The notes beneath the pieces are model-generated. The model saw nothing but the letters and a program-made list of their open reading frames with translations, was not told the origin of the DNA and did not search any database. Shown in pieces: positions 9,226 through 18,269 of a stretch of 64,000 nt of DNA; positions within the stretch are counted from its first letter, which is position 1; each line of letters starts with the position of its first letter. The DNA lies in the NCBI RefSeq assembly GCF_003946515.1, contig NZ_RHOM01000006.1, positions 61,171 through 125,170 of the forward strand, in the 5' to 3' direction. The translations under genes and the position numbers were made by a program. This DNA comes from Companilactobacillus zhongbaensis. GTDB lineage: Bacteria; Bacillota; Bacilli; Lactobacillales; Lactobacillaceae.

Positions 9226-9405
9226 ATGACTTCTATTTTTTGGTTGATCGCCGTGGGGATCTTATTGATTTTGACATCATTTTTCCTAGTCATGGCGATC
9301 TATAATACAATTATAAAAGCTGACGGAACCCGCTATTGGTGGTTTATTTTCGTCGCATTACTGATTCTGGTGACGTTTTCATTTCTACCCTATCACCATT
9401 TTTAA
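9226..9405 (+). CDS. Small membrane protein, 59 aa
   Basis: ATG at 9226 follows GAGG by 7-8 nt and opens a 59-codon frame encoding two hydrophobic helices (residues 4-30 and 37-55) joined by a short polar loop, KADGTRYW. I recognise no family. Topology with both ends outside, or both inside, is likely. It stands alone between wecB and fba; no terminator was found directly after it. The clean ribosome site and the hydrophobic pattern support a real gene. Confidence 0.65.
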   Translation: MTSIFWLIAVGILLILTSFFLVMAIYNTIIKADGTRYWWFIFVALLILVTFSFLPYHHF

Positions 9406-9585
9406 ATCACAAAGTAGCAGTCACAAGTAGCGATTGCTAGGGCAATTGTTAGTTTAAAAACTAATTTTTCACTAACTTTGATTGTGAAAGGTGCTAAATA
9501 CTTTTAGAAAACGTATATAAATTGTTAAAAAAATGCGTTAAAATAAGAATTGTATTCTAAAGATGAATTTATTGGAGGACTATCG

Positions 9586-10455
9586 ATGGTTTTAACAAAC
9601 GGAAATGAAATTTTCAATGCTGCCCGTAAAGGCGGATATGCTGTTGGTGCTTTTAACATCAACGACTTGGAGTGGACACGTTCAATCTTGGCCGCTGCTG
9701 AAGAAACAAAGACACCTGTATTGGTTCAAACATCAATGGGTGCTGCTAAATACATGGGTGGATATGAATTATGTCTACACCTTGTACAAGACACTGTAAA
9801 ATCAATGGGAATCACTGTTCCTGTTGTAATGCACTTGGATCATGGTAACTACGAAGCTGCTAAAGAATGTATCGAAGTTGGTTACAACTCGGTTATGTTC
9901 GATGGCCACGACTTACCTTTCGAAGAAAACCTTGAAAAGACTAAGGAAATCGTTAAATTAGCTCATGCTAAAGGCATCTCAGTTGAAGCAGAAGTTGGTT
10001 CAATTGGTGGTACTGAAGACGGTATCGTTGGTCTTGGTGAATTAGCTGACGTTGAAGAAGCTAAGACACTTAACGCTACTGGCGTTGACTACCTTGCTGT
10101 TGGTATTGGTAACATCCATGGTGTTTACCCTGACAACTGGAAAGGCCTAAGCTTCGATCGTCTTAAGGAATTAGCTGATGTTATTGACACACCACTTGTA
10201 CTTCACGGTGGTTCAGGTATTCCTAAGGACCAAATCATCAAAGCTGTTAAGATGGGTATTTCAAAGGTTAACGTTAATACTGAATTGCAACTTTCATTCG
10301 CTAAAGCAACTCGTGAATACATCGAAGCTAAGAAAGACTTAGACATCGATGAAAAGGGTTATGACCCACGTAAATTGCTTGCTCCTGGTGCAAAGGCAAT
10401 CACAGAAACAACAAAAGAACGTATCGAATGGTTCGGTACACCATCTGTTAAATAA
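9586..10455 (+). CDS. fba: Fructose-bisphosphate aldolase, class II
   Basis: This zinc enzyme cleaves fructose-1,6-bisphosphate into DHAP and glyceraldehyde-3-phosphate. The 289-aa sequence has the zinc motif HLDHGNYE near residues 81-88, DGHDLPFEENLEKTKEI, EAEVGSIGGTEDG and HGGSGIP with the later zinc His, and NVNTELQ at the phosphate site. A longer frame starts at 9550, but GGAGG at about 9572 fixes the ATG at 9586, which matches the family start. Codon use is strongly optimised, as expected of a highly expressed glycolytic gene. A tagatose-bisphosphate aldolase is the main alternative, less likely for a stand-alone gene. Confidence 0.94.
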   Translation: MVLTNGNEIFNAARKGGYAVGAFNINDLEWTRSILAAAEETKTPVLVQTSMGAAKYMGGYELCLHLVQDTVKSMGITVPVVMHLDHGNYEAAKECIEVGYNSVMFDGHDLPFEENLEKTKEIVKLAHAKGISVEAEVGSIGGTEDGIVGLGELADVEEAKTLNATGVDYLAVGIGNIHGVYPDNWKGLSFDRLKELADVIDTPLVLHGGSGIPKDQIIKAVKMGISKVNVNTELQLSFAKATREYIEAKKDLDIDEKGYDPRKLLAPGAKAITETTKERIEWFGTPSVK

Positions 10456-10476
10456 TAGATATTTTCCAATATTGAA

Positions 10477-10504
10477 AGACAGACCTTCGGGTCTGTTTTT
10501 TTTT
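10477..10504 (+). terminator. Terminator of fba
   Basis: AGACAGACC-TTCG-GGTCTGT with a UUCG tetraloop and a long T tract. Confidence 0.92.
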
Positions 10505-10560
10505 GACTATTTTTTACGATTAAACGTATAATAGTTCCATTCTGTAAAAGAGGTGTCCCC

Positions 10561-10995
10561 ATGCACGAAATAAAAACTACCACTGATCTAAACTCACAAA
10601 TTTATCGTGACTGTTTAAATATCCGGACCAAAGTATTCGTTGAAGAACAAAAAGTCCCCGCAGACATGGAAGTAGATGACTACGAGGACAAGTGCAAATA
10701 TTATACTTTATACGTTGATCAAACTCCGGCAGCAACAGCTCGCTACTACCCCACTGACGATAACGGCATCCACGTCCAACGAGTGGCCGTTTCCAAGGAT
10801 TTCCGTAAGCAAGGTTTAGCCAGTGAAGTGATCAACCGCATCATTAAAGATGCAAAAACAAACGGTTATAGTTATGTGATTTTGGGAGCCCAAGACCAAG
10901 CCAACGGTTTCTACAAAAAATTAGGCTTCAAAGTGGTCGGTGGCCAATATTTAGACGCCGGAATCCTCCATCACGACATGCGAAAAGAAATCTAA
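10561..10995 (+). CDS. GNAT family N-acetyltransferase
   Basis: This 144-aa protein has the GNAT fold. VQRVAVSKDFRKQGLASEVI (residues 80-99) carries the acetyl-CoA pyrophosphate loop (R-x-x-G-x-A), and ANGFYKKLGFKVVG is the C-terminal motif. It resembles the ElaA/YjcF group by the opening RDCLNIRTKVFVEEQKVP. The substrate is unknown. An AGAGG site precedes the ATG. It converges with, and overlaps by 4 nt, the small membrane protein gene on the minus strand. Confidence 0.88.
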   Translation: MHEIKTTTDLNSQIYRDCLNIRTKVFVEEQKVPADMEVDDYEDKCKYYTLYVDQTPAATARYYPTDDNGIHVQRVAVSKDFRKQGLASEVINRIIKDAKTNGYSYVILGAQDQANGFYKKLGFKVVGGQYLDAGILHHDMRKEI

Positions 10996-11234
10996 TCCTT
11001 GCGTCGTGCATAAGAAAAATTAAACGCCCAATTTAAAAATAAATACAGCAACAATGGCGCAACACAGTACAAAACAATCATCAAACTATACTGCTGTTTA
11101 AACAATAAAAACCAAATAAACAAAAAAATAACGCTCAAAGCACAAACAACACTAGCGACTAGCTTAGCTCTTCGCTGATCCAAAGAAAGTGCCTCAGCGT
11201 TATTTTTTTTAGAGTCCGGATCGTTACCATTCAT
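10992..11234 (-). CDS. Small two-helix membrane protein, 80 aa
   Basis: A polar, Asn/Asp/Lys-rich N-terminus of about 28 residues is followed by two hydrophobic helices (about 29-48 and 52-70) and a basic end, YARRKD. GAGGTGA lies 6 nt before the ATG. I do not recognise the family. The gene ends inside the last codons of the convergent GNAT gene. It is expressed from its own promoter region, upstream of which there is nothing until 11400. Confidence 0.65.
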   Translation of the reverse strand: MNGNDPDSKKNNAEALSLDQRRAKLVASVVCALSVIFLFIWFLLFKQQYSLMIVLYCVAPLLLYLFLNWAFNFSYARRKD

Positions 11235-11400
11235 TTAATGTCACCTCATAAAAATTATTATATTAATTGTAACACCGTTACGGCACGAAACAAACCAAAT
11301 GCTCAAAACTCATAACTAAATTTCATAACAAGGCAACATAATGGAAATGTAACCTCAGGCAAATGATAAGACTACTTATTCAGAATGAAAAGGAGAGCAC

Positions 11401-11432
11401 AAAAAAACTCGATGATCATATGATATCGAGTC
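11401..11432 (-). terminator. Terminator of the YczE-like gene
   Basis: On the minus strand ACTCGAT and ATCGAGT pair around an AT-rich loop followed by seven T; it starts right at the stop codon of the gene. Confidence 0.8.
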
Positions 11433-12101
11433 CTAATTAGTCTTTCCTATTCTCAAATGATGCTTCAACGAAGGAACGATCAGCTTATCTGACCAGCCAA
11501 TAATAACGCCTTGAATGAACATGGCCAAAATAGTACCAATACCCACCGAAAGGATCCGACCACTGATTAAATAACAAATGATCATGATCACCACTGGTGG
11601 TGTATAGCTAAACAACTGTCCCCAACCAGCTGACCCGTGTAAATACTTGAATCTCAATAAGTATGCCAATTCGTCGTTTGGATGTTGGATCAAGTTGCAA
11701 CGTTGATAGATCGATGTTCCGGCTGACACTCCGACCAATCCGACAATATCGATCAGAAATCTAACGACAATATTCATTTGGGCAAAATGCAATGGTCCAT
11801 AAGCCCAGGTGAAAAAGCCGACTAGATAACTAAATGGTAGTGAAAACAATAAATTCGAAATAAATATGTGTCCGTCAAATTTACTCAATAAAATTTGATT
11901 CGTGATCGTTACTAATATTGCGTAAACGAACAAGGTCGTTCCGTATGGTACGTGGATCAAGGTCGAAATATTGACCCCTGAAGCCATCCAGACCGCACTC
12001 CCCATGTTACTGGATATCATCAAAGCGTTTGCCGCTGCATCCAGGATGATGGCAAATATTAAGTAACTCATCCTTCTTTTTAAATCATGTCCTTTGTTCA
12101 A
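11433..12101 (-). CDS. YczE/YitT-like multispanning membrane protein
   Basis: The protein has 222 aa and about five or six hydrophobic segments, with NMGSAVWMASGVNIS near residue 31 and a conserved-looking GVSAGTSIYQRCNLIQHPNDEL loop. It resembles the YczE/YyaS/YitT group of Firmicutes integral membrane proteins, whose function is unknown. The start is TTG at 12101, placed by GGGGGA about 6 nt upstream. It is monocistronic, with a terminator directly at the stop codon. Confidence 0.7.
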   Translation of the reverse strand: MNKGHDLKRRMSYLIFAIILDAAANALMISSNMGSAVWMASGVNISTLIHVPYGTTLFVYAILVTITNQILLSKFDGHIFISNLLFSLPFSYLVGFFTWAYGPLHFAQMNIVVRFLIDIVGLVGVSAGTSIYQRCNLIQHPNDELAYLLRFKYLHGSAGWGQLFSYTPPVVIMIICYLISGRILSVGIGTILAMFIQGVIIGWSDKLIVPSLKHHLRIGKTN

Positions 12102-12144
12102 AACTATCCCCCACTTTGATGATTATGATACTCGTTTAAAAAAT

Positions 12145-12171
12145 AAAAAAACCGCGATTTGCGGTTTTTTT
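12145..12171 (-). terminator. Terminator of the small secreted protein gene
   Basis: AAAAAACCGCAAATCGCGGTTTTTT on the minus strand gives a short GC stem with A and T tracts; it can work in both directions. Confidence 0.85.
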
Positions 12172-12180
12172 AACAATTCC

Positions 12181-12546
12181 TTATCTAACTTGTGTATACA
12201 ACTTAACTTGACTAGCGTTAACGTAATAAGCGTTGTCTGTTCCCCATTGTAACAACTGTGTCCCATCACTCATTGTTACTTTGATCTTTGAGTTGTATAT
12301 GAAACCATCAGGATTGATCAACATTAGTGGACTGATTCCACTGAGAGTTTGGTAACCAATTGGTTGTGTGATCTCATAAAAGAAATTGCCTGTTTCGATT
12401 TTTTCAACGCGTGGCATGTCCAAATATGCGTCGTTCGTGTCAGTTGTTGTACTTGCTTGAACGATTGGAGCTGATAAACCAACTGTTGAAGCCAACCCTA
12501 AAGCTAAAACAGCACTAGTAATAATAGTTCTAATCGATTTTTTCAT
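12181..12546 (-). CDS. Secreted protein with possible SLAP-like C-terminus, 121 aa
   Basis: The N-terminus MKKSIRTIITSAVLALGLAS is a typical Sec signal peptide, with a likely signal peptidase I site after VQAS near residue 32. The mature part of about 90 residues ends in AYYVNASQVKLYTQ, which resembles the YYV-x-A-S-x-V ending of SLAP (surface-layer protein A) domains; this link is inference. The ATG at 12546 is set by GAGGTGA; a longer frame upstream lacks a signal. It has its own terminator. Confidence 0.72.
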   Translation of the reverse strand: MKKSIRTIITSAVLALGLASTVGLSAPIVQASTTTDTNDAYLDMPRVEKIETGNFFYEITQPIGYQTLSGISPLMLINPDGFIYNSKIKVTMSDGTQLLQWGTDNAYYVNASQVKLYTQVR

Positions 12547-12605
12547 AATATTCACCTCATGGAACAGTATAGTATATTCTTTATGAAGTTTCATCATTAT
12601 ATTAA

Positions 12606-13235
12606 TTAATAAGTGTAAGCTATAACTTTACCGTTGATATAGTTAGCCAAATAAACTTCCGATATTTTTAAATTGTGTTCAGCCAGTTTTTCTTCGACCC
12701 ACTCCGAGTCTTTACCAATGATGTCTAACTCGTCACTATTAACTTTGCCATCGAGAACGATTGGATACTTAATGTTTCGTTCATCTTTCATGATAACTGT
12801 CAGTTGAGCATTTTGTTCAAAGATCGCCCGTTTAACATTACGAATGTCATTAACGCCTGATTGGCGTAATTTAAAAGCTAAATCACTAGCGGACAATCCC
12901 ATCTTCAACGCTGAGTTAACGTTGATTTTGCCATTTGTAATGACCTCCACTGGTGAGCCCTGTACGATTTTTTTGAATAAGTTATTGTGATTGGTCAAGA
13001 ATTTAGCGATGAAGACGATCAATGTCCAGATCAACAAGACCATGGTAAATTGCAGCAGTGAAATGTCTTGGTTGTAAATCATACCACCGACGATACCACC
13101 AAGAACATAGTTTTGTAATTGATCGATCGCACTAGTTGGTGCTAAATTACTTTTTCCAAACAGATTGATTTGAATGACCATGAAAATAAATCCCACGGTG
13201 AATTTTAAAGTTAAATCTGCATATGAAAGATCCAT
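12606..13235 (-). CDS. DUF421 (YetF-like) membrane protein
   Basis: This 209-aa protein has three N-terminal membrane helices and a soluble C-terminal domain. GSPVEVITNGKINVNSALKM near the middle and LAFKLRQSGVNDIRNVKRAIFEQNAQL are the hallmark of DUF421 (LRxxGvxdixdVkxailExnGxl). The upstream GTG and ATG compete, but AGGAG is 5 nt before the ATG at 13235, so that start is chosen. It follows the DUF3290 gene by a few nucleotides; this pairing is common in lactobacilli. The function is unknown. Confidence 0.88.
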   Translation of the reverse strand: MDLSYADLTLKFTVGFIFMVIQINLFGKSNLAPTSAIDQLQNYVLGGIVGGMIYNQDISLLQFTMVLLIWTLIVFIAKFLTNHNNLFKKIVQGSPVEVITNGKINVNSALKMGLSASDLAFKLRQSGVNDIRNVKRAIFEQNAQLTVIMKDERNIKYPIVLDGKVNSDELDIIGKDSEWVEEKLAEHNLKISEVYLANYINGKVIAYTY

Positions 13236-13243
13236 TCCCACTC

Positions 13244-13690
13244 CTACTTTCTATAAGTTACATTATCTTTGTTTACTAAATGAACGTTCGTTAACGTAAA
13301 ACTATTTTGATTAGTATCAAAACTTACTCGATAAATTTTTTTACCATCTTTTATGAGCATTCCTTCAGTCAATGCTGAACTATTTGAGTATAATTTTTTA
13401 GCGGACACATCTTTTGACTTTGCAACTGATCGCATAAGCGTTAAAGTTTGATTAGTCTTATTAGTTACATCTAACTGTTTTTCATAGTTATTGTAATTGA
13501 TTCCAACGAACAAAGCACCGCTCAAAACGAAAATGATCAGAAGATCACGGTATTTGTTGTCAGTCCGATTGCGGTAATACAAATAACCGGAAATTACCAC
13601 TGCTAGGACTAGAATCATCGAGACGAAGATGAATAATAGATTTGGCGTTTTGTTTTGTTCATCCAAATAATTGTATGAATAAAAAGTCAT
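13244..13690 (-). CDS. DUF3290 membrane protein
   Basis: This 148-aa protein has a short N-terminus (MTFYSYNYL), two membrane helices (about 17-40 and 49-66) and an extracytoplasmic or cytoplasmic C-terminal domain with EGMLIKDGKKIYRVSFDTNQ. The pattern and the DUF421 partner immediately downstream identify the DUF3290 family. Function is unknown; the two probably form one membrane unit. GGAGGG precedes the ATG. It is divergent from the pgpA-like gene. Confidence 0.85.
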   Translation of the reverse strand: MTFYSYNYLDEQNKTPNLLFIFVSMILVLAVVISGYLYYRNRTDNKYRDLLIIFVLSGALFVGINYNNYEKQLDVTNKTNQTLTLMRSVAKSKDVSAKKLYSNSSALTEGMLIKDGKKIYRVSFDTNQNSFTLTNVHLVNKDNVTYRK

Positions 13691-13785
13691 AAGTACCCTC
13701 CTATCTATGCAATTATTATTTTAATTCATTGAGCTCAAATTGTATAAAACAATATTGAAATTTTTATCAAAAGGAAGTAGATCAA

Positions 13786-14316
13786 ATGCCATCAAGTACA
13801 GAATTAAGTGAACAATATTATAACCACATCATCAGAAGTTTGAAAAAACGAGAAGTTACCTTGGAAGATATCGCCAACATCGTCATCTTCCTCGAAAAAG
13901 ATTACGTCCACGGTTTGAATGAAGCCTTAGCCATTCATGCCATCAAAAAAGTTCTACACAAACGTGAAGCGCAAAACGCCATCATGACAGGAATCGAATT
14001 AGACATTCTAGCTGAAAAAGGCCTATTATCTTCGCCAATGCAACGAATCATGCAAACCGACGAATCCACCTACGGAGTCGACGAAAACATGGCCATCACC
14101 CTAGCAAGCTTATACGGATCAGTCTCCGTAACAAACTACGGTTATGTCGACAAGTTAAAATACGGGATCCTCGATAAATTGAACGACAAATCAACAGGAA
14201 AAATCAACGTATTCCTAGACGACCTAGTAGGAGCCATCGCAGCTGCAGCCTGTGGTTGGTTGGCTCATAATGAAAATAAAATCGCGGATTACTTCGCTAC
14301 TGGGGAATTAGAATAA
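13786..14316 (+). CDS. Phosphatidylglycerophosphatase A-like protein (YutG family)
   Basis: The 176-aa protein resembles the soluble YutG/PgpA group, which dephosphorylates phosphatidylglycerophosphate to phosphatidylglycerol. Supporting patterns are GLNEALAIHAIKKVLHKREAQNAIMTGIE (cut here only for description), TYGVDENMAITLASLYG and VFLDDLVGAIAAAACGWL at the C-terminus. AGGAAG lies upstream of the ATG. Five nucleotides after the stop codon the family 1 repeat begins in the sense orientation. Later codons favour A- and C-ending forms, part of the local skew. Confidence 0.82.
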   Translation: MPSSTELSEQYYNHIIRSLKKREVTLEDIANIVIFLEKDYVHGLNEALAIHAIKKVLHKREAQNAIMTGIELDILAEKGLLSSPMQRIMQTDESTYGVDENMAITLASLYGSVSVTNYGYVDKLKYGILDKLNDKSTGKINVFLDDLVGAIAAAACGWLAHNENKIADYFATGELE

Positions 14317-14320
14317 AGCA

Positions 14321-14640
14321 CAGAGAGCGCAGCGGGGTTGGTCAGCTGCTGAGGATTAACGCGTGTAGTCGCACAAGGTGCTGCGAAGCAGTGCCGCGAC
14401 TACATGTGTTAACCGGAGGCCACTGCGTCTCGGAACTCGTTTCAAATCAGAGAGCGGAAGGCGACGGTCAGCTGCTGAGGATTTAGGGACTGTCAGCACC
14501 CAAGGTGCGGCGAAGCCGTGCCTGCTGACAGTTTCTAAACCGGAGGCCGCTGTCGCCTGGAGCTCGTTTTCGCATCCTTGAGGATAAAACTTAAAATCAC
14601 TATCTAAACCGCAGCATACTTAATTAACAAGCATTAATAA
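14321..14640 (+). repeat. Family 1 structured repeat, locus 2 (two units)
   Basis: CAGAGAG starts 5 nt after the pgpA-like stop. Unit A (14321-14442) has the hairpin closing TTAACGCGTGTAGTCGC and capped by GCTGCGAAGCAG; its head arm (14332-14338) and tail arm (14425-14431) do not match, so it looks chimeric. Unit B (14446-14587) has a different long stem (ACTGTCAGCA with TGCTGACAGT), the cap GCGGCGAAGCCG, and perfectly paired arms AGGCGAC (14459-14465) and GTCGCCT (14554-14560). An A/C-rich tail to about 14640 contains degenerate CACTATC boxes. The remainder up to 14780 holds no gene. Confidence 0.85.
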
Positions 14641-14781
14641 CACTATTCAATTTACAGCAGATTTAGTAGGCAAAAATTTATTGCACTATCTCAGCACTTC
14701 AAAAAATCACCCGTAAACATCAAACCAAACCAGTGACCATAACTTAAAAACTATGTTTCAATACAACACAAAAACTAAAAC

Positions 14782-14812
14782 AAAAAAGCCGACAAAAATC
14801 GTCGGCTTTTTA
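14782..14812. terminator. Bidirectional terminator between pgpA-like and esterase genes
   Basis: AAAAAGCCGAC and GTCGGCTTTTT pair around AAAAATC, with A and T tracts on both sides. It serves the esterase gene (minus) and would end a pgpA transcript containing the repeat in its 3' UTR. Confidence 0.88.
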
Positions 14813-14823
14813 AATTGGATAAA

Positions 14824-15798
14824 TTACTTATTATTATTCTTATTGATCCACTTAGTAGAAACATCCATAGCAGCTCGAGTAGCCTTACTTTGGTCCAAAG
14901 AGTTAACCATAACAAAGTCATGCACCATACCCTGGAAACGCATTTGAGTAACATCTACGCCAGCTTGACGTAACTTTCTAGCATAAGCTTCACCTTCATC
15001 ACGTAACACATCAGCTTCACCATTTAAGATCATAGCCTTAGGAAGATCTTTCAAGTCATCAATTGTCGCTCTTAAAGGTGATGCAGTGATCTCAGCACGT
15101 TGTTTTTCATCAGTAGTGTACTTGTCCCAGAACCACTTCATACCTTCTTTAGTGAGGAAATATCCTTCCGCAAATTCATTGTATGATTCTGTATTAAAAT
15201 TGGCATCAGTTACTGGGTAGTAAAGAAGTTGTTGACTAATAGCTGGTCCTTGGCGTTTCTTTGACATGATTGTCATCACTGTGGCCATATTTCCACCAAC
15301 ACTATCGCCAGAAACTGTTAAGCGACTAGCGTCGATATTTAATTCAGAAGCATTATTAACTGCCCATTGCAATGCAGCGTAATTTTGTTCGATAGCAGTT
15401 GGATATTGGGCTTCTGGAGAAAGCGAATATTCTGGGAAAACGACGACAGAATTGGTTCTAACGGCCAATTCGCGGACTAACTTATCGTGAGTATGAGCGT
15501 TCCCAAACACCCAACCAGCACCGTGAATGTAAAAAATTACTGGTAGTTTTTCATAATTTGCTTCTGGACGAATGATACGAACATTGATATCTCCCCATTC
15601 ACCAGTGGAAACTGGACGATCTTCGATCTCAACATTTTCTTTATGGACAGGACTATTTTGAACTTGGTCCAAAACCATGCGACCTTTTTCATAAGGAATC
15701 TCGTAAATACGAGGATGGGGATCAGTCGCCAAACTAAAGTCTAAGGCTTCCTTTTCCAATGAAATACGATCCAGTGTCATTTTACTTTCGTCAATCAT
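14824..15798 (-). CDS. Alpha/beta hydrolase (hormone-sensitive-lipase-type esterase)
   Basis: This is a 324-aa carboxylesterase or lipase-like enzyme. It has the oxyanion motif HGAGWVFG near residues 111-118, the nucleophile elbow GDSVGGN near 185-191, the catalytic Asp region AMILNGEADVLRDEGEAYA near 257-275, and the His in GMVHDFVMV near 292-296. This order is diagnostic of the HSL family. No signal peptide is present, so it is probably cytoplasmic. GGAG precedes the ATG. The substrate is unknown; short-chain esters are usual for the family. It is monocistronic with a strong terminator. Confidence 0.9.
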   Translation of the reverse strand: MIDESKMTLDRISLEKEALDFSLATDPHPRIYEIPYEKGRMVLDQVQNSPVHKENVEIEDRPVSTGEWGDINVRIIRPEANYEKLPVIFYIHGAGWVFGNAHTHDKLVRELAVRTNSVVVFPEYSLSPEAQYPTAIEQNYAALQWAVNNASELNIDASRLTVSGDSVGGNMATVMTIMSKKRQGPAISQQLLYYPVTDANFNTESYNEFAEGYFLTKEGMKWFWDKYTTDEKQRAEITASPLRATIDDLKDLPKAMILNGEADVLRDEGEAYARKLRQAGVDVTQMRFQGMVHDFVMVNSLDQSKATRAAMDVSTKWINKNNNK

Positions 15799-15932
15799 GT
15801 AACAACATCTCCTTCAAATTTGTAATAATTATCTTATCGTTGTCATTAGCTATTTACAAAAACTTTGCTCATGATTTTTAAAAAAATTTTTTCTTCCTAT
15901 GTTCGCCACAACGGCATTTTTAATTTTTGCAA

Positions 15933-15970
15933 CAAAAAAATCAGTAACCTTGATCGAATTACTGATTTTT
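15933..15970 (-). terminator. Terminator of the first WxL-like surface gene
   Basis: AAAAATCAGTAA and TTACTGATTTTT pair on the minus strand around a short loop, followed by a T tract. Confidence 0.85.
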
Positions 15971-15992
15971 CCTTTGCATATTTGAATGATTT

Positions 15993-17945
15993 TTAAGGAG
16001 CACTTTGAATCGTCCAACCTAAGACGGAACCATAATCTTCATTTTTGACCAAATTTTCGCGAATGAATAATTTCAGGCCTGTTGTACTACTGTTTTCAAT
16101 TGAATTAACCGTGCTCCCAGCTGGCGTGTCCGAAAGTACTACTTCGGAAGTACCAATTACTTGATAATCGCCATTGGGTGAATAATATCTCAATTCAGCA
16201 TCCAGCTTATTTCCTGAATCAGAAGTAAATCCATCCAATTGTTCCAATAAAATTTTGGACTGTTTTTTATCACGACGGTTATCTGAAACGTTTAAAATAT
16301 CAGCCGTTTCATCACCATTGATGGTTCCGGTCACTGGCTTACCGACGTTAGAAAATTTGAGCTTTCCGTAATCGATATCGTTCGCTTGGGCGGTCAATTT
16401 GTTATCACTAAAGTTGATCGTCAGCTCGTTGGCTGGGAAATTCCCATCGATATTGGATTCATCCTCTCTTTGACCGAACAACGTAGGTGTCGTTACGAAT
16501 TTCGAGTTACCATTGTCTTCCACATCAAAACTAAATTCATAAGTGTGGGTCTTGTATTCGGAAAAATCAATATTAAACAAGTAAACGAATTGATAGTCTC
16601 CTGCTGGACCAGATCCGATGTAATAATCATCGGTTGGTTGGCCATCAACTTTAACTCCTGTTAAATCTGATCCATCTGGATCTTCATTCGTCTTCAAGTT
16701 ATCCGGAAGGTTCACTTGAATCGCTCCAGACTTCATAATTGAATTCTTGTTGGTATCTGTGAATGAACCACGTACTGTTAAATTGTCACCGGCAATAACA
16801 CCATTTATCATCGTGTCATCAGCGTTATGGTCGTTATGAGTGTTGTTGTATATGTTGCTAGTACCGGTTATTTTAGGATTAGTATCCGCAATAACTGTTA
16901 AATTAGCTTTATTAGTCGTAATAGTCGTAACGGTGTTATTTCCGCTAGCATCTTGGGTAGGAACTTTTAAAACAGCGTAATATTTATCATCGTTGTTATC
17001 GTAAGTAGTCTCTGGAGTTGTGTAGCTGAGACTATCCGCTCCTGAAATCGTTTCATCTTTGCCATCAACAACTCGATGCCAAGTGACTGAATTTACTGTC
17101 GTCCATTCTCCTTGGACTTTGAAGGTGGCTTTTTGACCTTCGTTAACGGTTTGGTCGTCTAATCCACCACCGATTTTGACTGGAGCACTTCCAGTAACTT
17201 GGTCGCCATTACTGTTCGTCAGTGTTGCGATTGCATGAACTGTTCCTGATTTGCTAGAGTTATTAGCTGTGATTTCACCAGTATCTGGATCGATCGTAGC
17301 TAGTTCAGTGTTATCGACTGACCAACTTAGTTTGGCAGTTGAATTGAATGGTTCTGGTTTGGCATAAGCTACAGTCATTGCAGGATCTTTTTGATTGTTA
17401 TACAAGTAATCCTGTGCAACCGTGACAGTTACGCCCGTAGCTTCGACTGGATCAGGATAAGTCGTTACTGTTGCGACATCTGAGTAAAATGACTTGCCAA
17501 GCAACAATCCTTTTTTGATATAAGAATCTTGATAATACACCGTTCCAACTGATGTCGGATTAACGGTTAATTTGCGATTCGTTCCTCCACTAACTTTTTG
17601 CCAATTATCAGCTGAAGTAGGATTTGTGGAACTATACCATTGTCGACCGTAAAATGGGTAAACTATTGATCCTGCAAGATCAAAAGCATTCATATTTATT
17701 TTTACTGATAGATCAACGGGTTGGCCCATAAAAGTATATTGATCCTTCGGTTGTAAACCATATCCAGAAATAATAGTTAAAAACAATAAATCCACTGAAT
17801 CCCCAGTTGGTTTTCCTTTCGGAACAATGGATATATCTTCAGCTTTTGCGTCAGGATTTGAATTCTCGCTAGCTCCGCCCAAGCCGATCAACAGTAAAAA
17901 AGTAAGCATAGAAATCAGGATGAGTTTCATAGTTTTCTTTGGCAT
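15993..17945 (-). CDS. Secreted Ig-like protein with degenerate C-terminal WxL-like domain (paralogue 1)
   Basis: This 650-aa exported protein has a signal peptide (residues 1-35). A Big_2-type Ig domain lies near 170-260, with the signature ELATIDPDTGEITANNSS. A second Ig-like module follows, starting GGGLDDQTVNEGQKATFKV. The C-terminus resembles a WxL wall-binding domain: SDNRRDKKQ near 554-562 aligns with the proximal motif but lacks the W-x-L, while YGSVLGWTIQSAP (638-650) matches the distal motif. There is no LPXTG. It is a clear paralogue of the next gene on the left-to-right map (18828-20786). A role in non-covalent attachment to the wall is inferred. Confidence 0.82.
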   Translation of the reverse strand: MPKKTMKLILISMLTFLLLIGLGGASENSNPDAKAEDISIVPKGKPTGDSVDLLFLTIISGYGLQPKDQYTFMGQPVDLSVKINMNAFDLAGSIVYPFYGRQWYSSTNPTSADNWQKVSGGTNRKLTVNPTSVGTVYYQDSYIKKGLLLGKSFYSDVATVTTYPDPVEATGVTVTVAQDYLYNNQKDPAMTVAYAKPEPFNSTAKLSWSVDNTELATIDPDTGEITANNSSKSGTVHAIATLTNSNGDQVTGSAPVKIGGGLDDQTVNEGQKATFKVQGEWTTVNSVTWHRVVDGKDETISGADSLSYTTPETTYDNNDDKYYAVLKVPTQDASGNNTVTTITTNKANLTVIADTNPKITGTSNIYNNTHNDHNADDTMINGVIAGDNLTVRGSFTDTNKNSIMKSGAIQVNLPDNLKTNEDPDGSDLTGVKVDGQPTDDYYIGSGPAGDYQFVYLFNIDFSEYKTHTYEFSFDVEDNGNSKFVTTPTLFGQREDESNIDGNFPANELTINFSDNKLTAQANDIDYGKLKFSNVGKPVTGTINGDETADILNVSDNRRDKKQSKILLEQLDGFTSDSGNKLDAELRYYSPNGDYQVIGTSEVVLSDTPAGSTVNSIENSSTTGLKLFIRENLVKNEDYGSVLGWTIQSAP

Positions 17946-18142
17946 TGATATCCCTCCTAGCTGACAAATTGATTACCTCATGCTATTGATAACAATGATT
18001 TTTTTCTTCTTAATTATACACGCTTTTATCCTAAAACGATATATTTATGTTTCACAAGCTCTTTATTTTTTTGTTACAAATTGTGGAGAAATTTAATTTA
18101 TCATTCTATAATTGTAAACGCTATCTCTATTGATTTTATCGT

Positions 18143-18177
18143 AAAAAAATACCGAGTATTTCTCATACTCGGTAAAA
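18143..18177 (-). terminator. Terminator downstream of family 1 locus 3
   Basis: On the minus strand ACCGAGTAT and ATACTCGGT pair around GAGAA and are followed by seven T. Nothing is coded between it and the surface gene stop at 18828, so that transcript would carry a 3' UTR of about 650 nt containing the repeats. Confidence 0.85.
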
Positions 18178-18269
18178 ATAATTTTGTTATTTTAGGATTT
18201 TTTTGATTGTGAAAATTGGTATGTACCTGTTTGATGGTTGGAGTTGGAATTGGTTGTTTGCATTTTTGG